Positions 1-5,905 of a stretch of 10,060 bases of DNA are shown piece by piece. The notes under the pieces were generated by a model. The model was given only the letters and a program-made list of their open reading frames with translations. It ran no database searches and was not told the DNA's origin. This DNA comes from Actinobacteria bacterium UBA5976 (GTDB lineage Bacteria > Actinomycetota > Actinomycetes > S36-B12 > UBA5976), in the NCBI GenBank assembly GCA_002430405.1, contig DJBM01000009.1, positions 1 to 10,060 of the forward strand. Reading direction: 5' to 3'. Position 1 is the stretch's first letter; each line of letters begins with the position of its first letter. The position numbers were made by a program, and so were the translations under genes.

Positions 1-1
1 T

Positions 2-61
2 GCTAAAAAAGCACCTGCTAAGCGCAAGGCTGCGAAGCGTAAGCCAGCTGCGAAGAAGTAA
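2..61 (+). CDS. C-terminal tail of a Lys/Ala/Arg-rich basic protein (5' end outside window)
   Basis: Nineteen codons are open from the left edge to a TAA at 59-61. They encode only Ala, Lys, Arg and Pro, with repeats of the AKK/AKRK/AAK kind. Such tails occur in actinobacteria on the HU-type nucleoid protein (HupB), on histone H1-like proteins and on topoisomerase I, where they bind DNA non-specifically through positive charge. A strong terminator follows directly, so this is the last gene of its transcript. The HU-like reading is the simplest, but the diagnostic N-terminal domain is off the window, so the product name is a guess. That a lysine-rich coding tail ends here is well supported. 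Confidence 0.6.
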   Translation, partial: AKKAPAKRKAAKRKPAAKK

Positions 62-77
62 ATTTTCCCCTGCTTCA

Positions 78-113
78 AAAAACCCCGTTCCCAGTTTTGG
101 GAGCGGGGTTTTT
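78..113. terminator. strong intrinsic terminator, probably bidirectional
   Basis: Bases 83-93 pair with 98-108 around a four-base loop (94-97). This gives an 11-bp, GC-rich stem with one G-T wobble (88/103). It is flanked by an A run at 77-82 and a T run at 109-113, which extend the pairing. The T tract makes it a rho-independent terminator for the plus-strand gene ending at 61. The A tract makes it a terminator for the minus-strand gene ending at 144 as well, so one hairpin can serve the two convergent genes. Confidence 0.9.
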
Positions 114-143
114 GCTTTGGAAAACTAGGATAAAACTGTCTTA

Positions 144-305
144 TTAATCTTCGTCTTGCTCATCTAACTGCGCGTTACGGGTGCTGATTCTGGCAATTGC
201 CCCAAGTGCTAACGCTTGGGAGTCGTAAGGACCTAATCGAGATTGATTGGGACATCCAGATTCAACTTCTACTGCTTTATGAATCAAGCAAAACCACCAC
301 TGCAT
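144..305 (-). CDS. small conserved-looking actinobacterial protein of unknown function (53 aa)
   Basis: I do not know a function. The 53-residue product begins MQWWFCLIHKAVE and has a Cys-x2-His pair (C6, H9), a later Gly-Cys-Pro (C18) and a SRLGPYD segment. A helical stretch follows, ending in a very acidic tail (DEQDED). The layout of a short aromatic/Cys/His head, a GC-x-(N/D)-R-(L/M)-GPY core and an Ala/Arg-rich helix is one I associate with small uncharacterised actinobacterial proteins. The Cys/His residues could bind a metal, but that is inference. The frame is open further upstream, to 470, but that would overlap the start of divergent map. The ATG at 305 follows a weak purine stretch (AAGAAA) and gives the compact form. 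It converges on the basic-protein gene and shares its terminator. Confidence 0.6.
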   Translation of the reverse strand: MQWWFCLIHKAVEVESGCPNQSRLGPYDSQALALGAIARISTRNAQLDEQDED

Positions 306-358
306 TTTCTTATTGTGGCATCGTTCGCTACCAAAATAAACAATTTTGACTTCTGACT

Positions 359-370
359 TAGTATTGAGAA
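359..370 (+). promoter_or_regulatory. -10 element for a leaderless map transcript
   Basis: TAGTAT at 359-364 fits the actinobacterial -10 pattern TANNNT. It lies six bases before the ATG at 371, so the predicted transcription start falls on or next to the A of the start codon. No Shine-Dalgarno sequence is visible. No good -35 box lies at 17-18 bases; a TTGACT at 346-351 is too close to the -10 to serve. Confidence 0.5.
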
Positions 371-1231
371 ATGAGCGCACCGGTTGGAACGTTGAAGCCC
401 GGTTCCCTAACGCCAATGCGATCCGTTCCTGCAGGTATTCCACGTCCCGAATATGTTGGAAAAAAAGCACCCATGAAGCACGCTGGCTCAGATGTGCAGT
501 CGCAGGAAATTATTGAAAAGATGCGCATCGCTGGACGCATCGCCGCACTTGCGCTTGCAGAAGTAGGCGCAAATGTTGTGCCTGGCGTCACCACAGATGA
601 ATTAGATCGAATTGGACATGAGTTCTTGCTTGATAACAATGCTTACCCTTCAACTTTGGGTTACCGCGACTTCCCAAAGTCTCTCTGCGCAAGTCTGAAC
701 GAAGTTATTTGCCATGGAATTCCTGATTCCACCGTGGTGCAAGATGGCGATATCTGCAATATCGACATCACCGCCTTTATCCATGGAGTTCATGGCGATA
801 CAAATGCCACTTTCTTAGCAGGGGAAGTAGACGAGCAATCCCGACTCTTAGTTGAGCGCACCCAGGAATCGTTAACGCGGGCCATCGATGCTGTGCGGCC
901 AGGGCGGCCAATAAACGTAATTGGCCGAGTCATTGAGTCCTACGCCAAGCGCTTTAATTACGGAGTAGTTCGCGACTTCACTGGTCACGGAATTAGCACC
1001 ACATTTCATTCTGGTTTGATAATCCCCCACTACGACACTTCGCACTTTGACACTGTCATTGAAGAGGGTATGACTTTCACCATCGAGCCAATGTTGACTT
1101 TAGGTACCCATACTTGGGACATGTGGGATGACGATTGGACCGTGGTTACTAAAGATAGATTGCGCTCGGCGCAGTTTGAACACACCTTGGTAGTCACCGC
1201 AACTGGCGCTGAGATTCTCACATCTGTGTAG
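371..1231 (+). CDS. map: type I methionine aminopeptidase
   Basis: Removes the initiator methionine from nascent proteins in the cytosol, using a two-metal centre. The 286-residue product has the pita-bread aminopeptidase fold from about residue 45 onward. All five metal ligands are visible: D132 (NIDIT), D143 (GDTNAT), H206 (GHGI), E239 (IEPM) and E270 (QFEH). The catalytic-site His is H115 in CHGIPD. Residues 1-40 form a proline-rich extension (VPAGIPRPEYVGK) typical of the actinobacterial class 1c enzymes. In the Mycobacterium tuberculosis enzyme this extension is described as an SH3-ligand-like segment that may dock on the ribosome. The extension is conserved from its first residues, which supports the ATG at 371. 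The gene is transcribed alone or with the MarR gene 35 bases downstream, which has its own promoter-like sequence. Confidence 0.97.
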   Translation: MSAPVGTLKPGSLTPMRSVPAGIPRPEYVGKKAPMKHAGSDVQSQEIIEKMRIAGRIAALALAEVGANVVPGVTTDELDRIGHEFLLDNNAYPSTLGYRDFPKSLCASLNEVICHGIPDSTVVQDGDICNIDITAFIHGVHGDTNATFLAGEVDEQSRLLVERTQESLTRAIDAVRPGRPINVIGRVIESYAKRFNYGVVRDFTGHGISTTFHSGLIIPHYDTSHFDTVIEEGMTFTIEPMLTLGTHTWDMWDDDWTVVTKDRLRSAQFEHTLVVTATGAEILTSV

Positions 1232-1266
1232 TTCAAAATTCAAGCATTCCCGTTTAGACTGTCTAC
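1232..1266 (+). promoter_or_regulatory. promoter for the MarR-tgt unit, leaderless geometry
   Basis: TTCAAA (1232-1237, 4 of 6 matches to TTGACA) and TAGACT (1255-1260, TANNNT type) are separated by exactly 17 bases. The -10 ends six bases before the ATG at 1267, the same spacing seen upstream of map. There is no Shine-Dalgarno sequence, so translation probably starts on a leaderless message. The whole element fills the gap between the map stop codon and the next start. Confidence 0.55.
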
Positions 1267-1719
1267 ATGACGCGTTGGCTAACCAAAGAACAACAAGTGC
1301 ATTGGCGCGCTTGGCTTACCGCATCCAAGGGATTGACAGACCAGCTAAGTCGCGAGCTCCAAGAACAACATGGCTTGACTATCACAGATTATGAAATTTT
1401 AGTTTGTCTCTCCGAGAGTGAGAATAACTCGATTCGAATGAGCGATCTTGCCGCCAAGACTTTGCTATCTCGCAGCCGGCTCTCCCATCAAGTTGATCGA
1501 ATGGAAAGCGCTGGACTTATTGAACGGCAAACTTGCGCCGACGATCGACGCGGGCAACTTGCAGTGTTAACCAAAGTTGGCAGCAAAACACTCGAGGCAG
1601 CAGCGCCCGATCACGTAATGGGTGTGCGCAAGCATCTAGTTGATTTACTTTCTTATGAGGAATACCAGGCTTTAGGAAGTGCAGCAAAGAAAATTGCCGA
1701 TCATTTGGATGGCCTGTAA
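1267..1719 (+). CDS. MarR-family winged-helix transcriptional regulator
   Basis: A 150-residue dimeric DNA-binding protein of the usual MarR length. N-terminal helices (about 1-35) are followed by a winged helix-turn-helix. In this, MSDLAAKTLLSRSRLSHQVDRME (split here as residues 59-81) spans the positioning and recognition helices. GLIERQTCADDRRGQLAVLT (about 83-102) is the beta wing with the family's D-x-R-G signature. C-terminal helices (about 105-150) complete the dimer interface. The opening MTRWLTKEQQ matches a common actinobacterial subgroup. It is cotranscribed with tgt (6-base gap), but nothing in the sequence shows that it controls tgt. The ligand is unknown; a single Cys in the wing (C90) could be redox- or metal-sensitive, which is speculation. 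Confidence 0.9.
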   Translation: MTRWLTKEQQVHWRAWLTASKGLTDQLSRELQEQHGLTITDYEILVCLSESENNSIRMSDLAAKTLLSRSRLSHQVDRMESAGLIERQTCADDRRGQLAVLTKVGSKTLEAAAPDHVMGVRKHLVDLLSYEEYQALGSAAKKIADHLDGL

Positions 1720-1725
1720 CTAATC

Positions 1726-2961
1726 GTGCCTGAATCTAAAGCGGGTTTTTCTTTCGAAATCGTAAGTAACCCAGAATCCAATAGCAGTGCGCGCGCTGGC
1801 ACAATTGCAACCCCACATGGACAAATTGAAACTCCAGCATTTATTCCCGTTGGCACCAAGGCAACTGTTAAGTCTGTTATGCCAGAAACGATGAAAGATC
1901 TTGGCGCCCAAGCTTTGTTGGCCAATGCCTACCACCTTTATTTACGGCCCGGCGCAGACATTGTTGACGAAGCCGGTGGTCTTGGGGCATTTATGAATTG
2001 GCCCGGTCCTACATTCACTGACAGCGGCGGCTTCCAAGTTATGAGTCTTGGTGCTGGCTTCAAAAAGGTTCTTGCCATGGAAACGGATACTGTGCAATCC
2101 GATGATGTGATCGCAGAGAACAAAACTCGGTTAGCCCATGTTGATGATGATGGTGTGACATTTAAGTCGCACCTAGATGGCACGATGCACCGATTCACTC
2201 CAGAGTTTTCCATGCAAGTTCAACATCAACTCGGTGCAGACATCATGTTTGCCTTTGATGAATTAACAACGTTAATGAATACTCGCGACTATCAAGTTAC
2301 GTCACTAGAGCGAACTCGCCTGTGGGCGCTGCGATGTATTTCGGAGCATCAGAAATTGACGGAGCAACGTTCCCATCGTCCATACCAAGCACTATTTGGA
2401 GTAATCCAAGGCGCGCAATATGAAGATCTTCGGCGCAAAGCTGCTAGCGACTTAGGCGCCATGGACTTTGATGGCTATGGAATTGGTGGGGCCTTAGATA
2501 AGCATGAACTTGGCACGATTGTCAGTTGGGTTACGCAAGAACTACCAATGACTCGGCCAAGACATTTACTTGGAATTGGCGAGCCCGAAGATCTATTTGT
2601 TGGTGTGGAATCTGGCATAGATACTTTTGATTGCGTTTCCGCTTCCCGGGTAGCGCGTAATGCAGCGGTTTACAACAACTCGGGCAGATTTAACATCACG
2701 AATGCAAAGTACCGTAGATCATTTGAGCCACTTGTTGCTGGCTGCCAGTGCTACACCTGTACGCATTACACCCAGGCTTATCTGCACCACCTAGTTCACG
2801 CTAAAGAGTTAATAGCTTCCACTTTGCTAACTATTCATAATGAATTCTTCATTGTTGGGTTGGTAGCCAAAATGCGAGAAACATTGATTGCAGGAACTTT
2901 TCAAGAATTTAAAACCGAATTCATGGGGCAATATCGCCGCCCTGGCCTAACGAACGATTAA
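1726..2961 (+). CDS. tgt: tRNA-guanine transglycosylase (queuine/preQ1 insertion)
   Basis: Exchanges guanine-34 in the anticodon of GUN tRNAs (Tyr, His, Asn, Asp) for a 7-deazaguanine, the base-exchange step of queuosine modification. The 411-residue product is a TIM barrel with the general-base Asp D99 (TDSGGFQ), the substrate-binding D178 (FAFDEL), the GVIQGAQYEDLR segment (225-236) and the nucleophile D302 (DTFDCVSASRVARN). The zinc site is C340, C342, C345 plus a His in YLHHL (354/355). The GTG start gives the normal N-terminus (FSFEIV...ARAGTI) and sits six bases after the MarR stop codon, with no Shine-Dalgarno sequence, suggesting translational coupling. The substrate loop reads GGALDKHE rather than the GGLAVGE of the Zymomonas enzyme. 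The stop codon overlaps that of convergent yhhQ. Confidence 0.97.
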   Translation: MPESKAGFSFEIVSNPESNSSARAGTIATPHGQIETPAFIPVGTKATVKSVMPETMKDLGAQALLANAYHLYLRPGADIVDEAGGLGAFMNWPGPTFTDSGGFQVMSLGAGFKKVLAMETDTVQSDDVIAENKTRLAHVDDDGVTFKSHLDGTMHRFTPEFSMQVQHQLGADIMFAFDELTTLMNTRDYQVTSLERTRLWALRCISEHQKLTEQRSHRPYQALFGVIQGAQYEDLRRKAASDLGAMDFDGYGIGGALDKHELGTIVSWVTQELPMTRPRHLLGIGEPEDLFVGVESGIDTFDCVSASRVARNAAVYNNSGRFNITNAKYRRSFEPLVAGCQCYTCTHYTQAYLHHLVHAKELIASTLLTIHNEFFIVGLVAKMRETLIAGTFQEFKTEFMGQYRRPGLTND

Positions 2962-3638
2962 CTAATTGGGTAGGTAGGTTCGTTGGCCTTAACATAGGCA
3001 ATTACGCGATAGGTGATCGGTAGCAGCAATACTTCTAATAAAGTCTTGTAAAAATAACCAACGATTACGTAATTCAGGAAATCGCCGCCGGTTATGATTC
3101 CATAAAACGCTATGGTGCAAAAAACAATGGTGTCAGCGAACTCCCCCACAACAGTTGAGCCAATTAAGCGCAACCAAAGTGAGCCCTCGTTTGTACGAGC
3201 TTTAATTTTGACTAACACGTATGCGTTTAGCAATTGGCCCACTAAGAAACCGCATACGCTTGCCAAGACAATGCGTGGCACAAAACCTAAAATTGCCTCA
3301 AATGCGCCTTGATTTTCCCAGCCATTTGCTGATGGTGACATCTGTATTAACCAGAATGTCAGGGCAGACAATATCGCCATTCCAAAGCCGATGTAAATAG
3401 TTTTGCGCGCTGCCTTAAATCCATAAACTTCGCTTAAGACATCGCCAGTGATGTAAACCAGTGGGAATAGAAATGCGCCACCATCAAGGATTAGTGGTCC
3501 TGCGCTAATTAACTTAACTGCACCGACATTTGATATAACTAGTAAAGCAACAAATACTGCAGAAATCACTGGGTAATAACTCCGCGTTACTTCTGCGAAA
3601 GATGGCACAGTTTCAGGTGTTTTTTGGGTACTGGTCAC
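2958..3638 (-). CDS. yhhQ: queuosine precursor transporter, YhhQ/QPTR family
   Basis: An integral membrane protein of 226 residues with about six hydrophobic segments (near 22-40, 50-66, 80-100, 118-145, 158-182 and 188-217). Family signatures are visible: ISNVGAVKLI (35-44), FPLVYITGDVLSEVYGF (58-74), STVVGEFADTIVF (161-173) and YKTLLEVLLLPITYRVI (197-213). YhhQ of E. coli imports preQ0/preQ1; other members are linked to queuine uptake. Position next to tgt agrees with that role. The start is a GTG at 3638. Its final codons share a TTAA with the tgt stop, giving a 4-base tail-to-tail overlap with no room for a terminator. The long hydrophilic N-terminus (1-20) is unremarkable. Confidence 0.95.
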   Translation of the reverse strand: MTSTQKTPETVPSFAEVTRSYYPVISAVFVALLVISNVGAVKLISAGPLILDGGAFLFPLVYITGDVLSEVYGFKAARKTIYIGFGMAILSALTFWLIQMSPSANGWENQGAFEAILGFVPRIVLASVCGFLVGQLLNAYVLVKIKARTNEGSLWLRLIGSTVVGEFADTIVFCTIAFYGIITGGDFLNYVIVGYFYKTLLEVLLLPITYRVIAYVKANEPTYPIS

Positions 3639-3650
3639 TAACTAATTAAA
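3639..3650 (-). promoter_or_regulatory. possible -10 element for yhhQ
   Basis: On the minus strand TTTAAT (plus coordinates 3645-3650) differs from TATAAT at one position. It lies six bases before the GTG at 3638, the same leaderless spacing as upstream of map and the MarR gene. The candidate -35 at 17 bases is poor and would fall inside the divergent MFS coding region. The whole divergent gap is only 25 bases, so promoter elements must overlap coding sequence. Confidence 0.4.
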
Positions 3651-3663
3651 CCACCTAAATAGA

Positions 3664-4923
3664 GTGATGAGTATGACCTCGGCGAGCGTTACCCAAGCAC
3701 ATCCACTTCAGAAGCGAACTCTACAAACTTTGGCAGGGGCTCAGTCACTCTCTGGTCTCGGATATTCCAGCACAGTTGCAGCAGGCTCTTTACTCGTAGC
3801 GAGTATTACTAAATCGGAGGCACTTGCAGGTTTAGCTCAAACATTTGGAGTTCTTGGCGCAGCCGCAATGGCTTTGCCACTTGCAAATTTAACAAGGCGC
3901 GGCGGACGAAGACTTGCGCTTAGTTCTGGCTACGCAATCGGCTCACTTGGCACAGTGCTAGCAGTGGTGGGAGGTACAACCGAGTTTCTACCCATTTTGT
4001 TTCTCGGCACGTTTCTAGTTGGAGCAGCGGCTGCCTCGGGCTACCAAGCGCGTTACGCCGCGGTTGACCTAGCCACGCAAGATAATCGCGCCCAAAGTTT
4101 GTCGTTGGTAGTTTGGGCTTCCACTATTGGATCAGTGCTTGGGCCAAATTTAATTGGTCCGGTCGGAGACTTTGCAACTTCAATTGGCTTTCCCAGACTA
4201 ACTGGACCCTATATGTTTTCAGCAGTCATGCTCGGCATGGGCTCAGCAGTAATTTGGTTTCGACTAAAGCCAGATCCTTACTTAACTAGTACTGCGAGCC
4301 ACAGCGAAGAGTCATCCAGCAAAACCAAGATTCCAACAAAAGAAGTACTCGCACACATTGCCTCTCTTCCAAATGCATTACTCGGACTACTCGCTCTTTC
4401 CATGGGGCACTTAATCATGGTTGCGGTAATGGTTATGACTCCAGTTCACATGGCACATGTCGATGTCTCATTGAACATTATTGGCCTAGTGATCAGCGTT
4501 CACATTGCGGGAATGTACGCTCTATCCCCTGTGGTCGGATACTTAACAGATCGATTGGGCCGCCGGCAAGTTATTGCAATCGGCGGACTGATTCTGGTGA
4601 GCTCAGCCATAATTTCAGGAACCGCGCCCGCTAATAATGAGATTCAACTTGGTATCGGACTGTTTCTACTTGGGCTTGGTTGGTCTTGCACTTTAATTGC
4701 AGGCTCAACTTTGCTCTCCGAGACCGTCTCGGATCATTACCGCGCTCCAGCGCAAGGTACTTCAGACCTCATTATGAATTTGAGCGCAGCAGTTGGCGGC
4801 GCACTGGCTGGGGTAATTATCGCGTTCTTGAGTTACGGCTGGCTGTGTGCATTGGCTGCGATTCCTATTTCATGCGTGACCATCTTGGCAATTGGTAACT
4901 TAGTAAAGTCGCCACGGCCTTAA
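3664..4923 (+). CDS. MFS transporter, substrate unknown
   Basis: A secondary transporter of up to 419 residues with the twelve-segment, two-halves layout of the major facilitator superfamily. Hydrophobic helices fill roughly residues 20-200. A hydrophilic, Ser/Lys-rich cytoplasmic loop follows (about 201-230), then a second hydrophobic block to about 412. Motif A-like loops are seen after helix 2 (NLTRRGGRRLAL, 75-86) and, in a more classical form, in the second half (GYLTDRLGRRQVIAIGG, 292-308). There is a short basic C-terminus. Three starts lie close together: GTG 3664, ATG 3667 and ATG 3673. None has a Shine-Dalgarno sequence and I cannot choose firmly between them. It is divergent from yhhQ across 25 bases. 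Drug or metabolite efflux is the commonest role for this type, but nothing here identifies the substrate. Confidence 0.9.
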   Translation: MMSMTSASVTQAHPLQKRTLQTLAGAQSLSGLGYSSTVAAGSLLVASITKSEALAGLAQTFGVLGAAAMALPLANLTRRGGRRLALSSGYAIGSLGTVLAVVGGTTEFLPILFLGTFLVGAAAASGYQARYAAVDLATQDNRAQSLSLVVWASTIGSVLGPNLIGPVGDFATSIGFPRLTGPYMFSAVMLGMGSAVIWFRLKPDPYLTSTASHSEESSSKTKIPTKEVLAHIASLPNALLGLLALSMGHLIMVAVMVMTPVHMAHVDVSLNIIGLVISVHIAGMYALSPVVGYLTDRLGRRQVIAIGGLILVSSAIISGTAPANNEIQLGIGLFLLGLGWSCTLIAGSTLLSETVSDHYRAPAQGTSDLIMNLSAAVGGALAGVIIAFLSYGWLCALAAIPISCVTILAIGNLVKSPRP

Positions 4924-4940
4924 TAAAACTGGCAACATAG

Positions 4941-4949
4941 TGCTAAATT
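4941..4949 (+). promoter_or_regulatory. possible extended -10 promoter for metF
   Basis: TGCTAAATT contains a TAAATT hexamer (4944-4949, one form of TANNNT) preceded by an extended -10 TGN. No convincing -35 is seen at 16-18 bases. It would give a leader of roughly 55 bases before the TTG at 5011. That makes metF the one gene in the window with both an untranslated leader and a strong ribosome-binding site. I see no riboswitch-like fold in it. Confidence 0.35.
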
Positions 4950-5000
4950 AAGAATTCAGGAAACGAAGCCTCGTTGATTGATCCGGTTACCCAGATCTCC

Positions 5001-5006
5001 AGGAGG
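5001..5006 (+). promoter_or_regulatory. ribosome-binding site that decides the metF start
   Basis: A perfect AGGAGG lies four bases before a TTG at 5011. It is the strongest Shine-Dalgarno match seen before any gene in this window. It argues for initiation at this TTG rather than at the in-frame TTG at 4978, which would add eleven residues and has no ribosome-binding site. Confidence 0.75.
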
Positions 5007-5010
5007 CAAG

Positions 5011-5892
5011 TTGTCAGCCGACACAGTTGAAGTTTCTAACACCACTCCCACAATTTCTTTTGAGTTTTTCCCGCCTAAAGATGTCGAGAGTGAAGCAAAC
5101 TTATGGAAAACCATCGATGAACTACAGCAATTCAAACCTGACTTTGTTTCAATAACTTACGGCGCTGGTGGTGGAACGCGCGATCGTACGGTTCGCATAG
5201 CATCAGAATTCATCGAGAAAACAGGCGTTCAAGTCATCGGGCATTTAACTTGCGTGGGCTCAACTCGCGCCGAACTTGTAGAAATTCTCGGGGAATATAA
5301 AAGCGCGGGTTTCCATGGCGTACTGGCACTGCGCGGAGACCCAGTTGGTGGCCCAACCGCGCCCTGGGTAACCACGCCAGGTGGCTTTGATTATGCTGAT
5401 CAACTCGTTGAGTTAGCGAACGAAATTGGTGGATTCTCTATCGGGGTCGCTGCATTTCCAGATGTACATCCCGCCTCAAATGGAAATTTTATGCAGGACA
5501 TCAACGTATTGCTTCGCAAGGAAGAACTTGGCGCAACATTCGCAATCACGCAGTTTGTTTTTGATAGCGGTCGGTATGAAGCACTGCGAAACGCTCTGGA
5601 CGCTAGAGGTTCTAAACTTTCGATCTATCCCGGAATCATGCCAGTAACTAGCTACCCACAAATAGTTCGCATGCTTGAACTCAGCGGTGGATACATGCCA
5701 AAAGCAACCAGATTGCGCTTTGCGCGCTATCAAAATGATCCAGCAAGCTTGAAAAAGCTTGGCATCGATGTTGCCGTTCAGGTTTGTGAAGATGTTTTCG
5801 CACTGGGCGCGGAAGGTTTGCACTTTTATGCCTTGAATAATGCTGGGCCAACGAGTGAAATAATCAAGCAACTTTCAATGTTGGATCGCTAA
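5011..5892 (+). CDS. metF: 5,10-methylenetetrahydrofolate reductase
   Basis: Reduces 5,10-methylene-tetrahydrofolate to 5-methyl-tetrahydrofolate with NAD(P)H and bound FAD, supplying the methyl group for methionine synthesis in the cytosol. From the TTG at 5011 the product has 293 residues, normal for the bacterial catalytic-domain-only form. It is a TIM barrel with the catalytic Glu in SFEFFPPK (E18), SITYGAGG (47-54), the FAD-binding LRGDP (D110), the IGVAAFPDVHP strand (about 144-154), the substrate-binding Gln in ITQFVFD (Q181) and the PGIMPVTSY segment. The residues before SFEFFPP are not conserved, so the start rests on the ribosome-binding site. It is probably a single-gene transcript. 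It ends 13 bases before the stop of the convergent pxpA-like gene, and no terminator hairpin fits between them. Confidence 0.96.
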   Translation: MSADTVEVSNTTPTISFEFFPPKDVESEANLWKTIDELQQFKPDFVSITYGAGGGTRDRTVRIASEFIEKTGVQVIGHLTCVGSTRAELVEILGEYKSAGFHGVLALRGDPVGGPTAPWVTTPGGFDYADQLVELANEIGGFSIGVAAFPDVHPASNGNFMQDINVLLRKEELGATFAITQFVFDSGRYEALRNALDARGSKLSIYPGIMPVTSYPQIVRMLELSGGYMPKATRLRFARYQNDPASLKKLGIDVAVQVCEDVFALGAEGLHFYALNNAGPTSEIIKQLSMLDR

Positions 5893-5905
5893 GGAAATTG
5901 AAACT

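Noticed and set aside
306..470. Upstream extension of the small minus-strand gene to a 108-residue form
   Set aside because: The extra 55 residues lie opposite the conserved N-terminus of map and its promoter and look like no protein family. The compact form from ATG 305 holds all the recognisable motifs.
358..639. Minus-strand open frame opposite the start of map
   Set aside because: It is fully antisense to a confident map reading frame, and its translation is low-complexity Ser/Ala/Thr without domain signs.
4924..5010. SAM, cobalamin or other riboswitch upstream of metF
   Set aside because: The 87-base gap is too short for the common classes, and I see neither their conserved cores nor a terminator-like hairpin.
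5476..5871. Minus-strand open frame of 131 codons opposite metF
   Set aside because: It is antisense to conserved metF segments and has no family resemblance or start signals.
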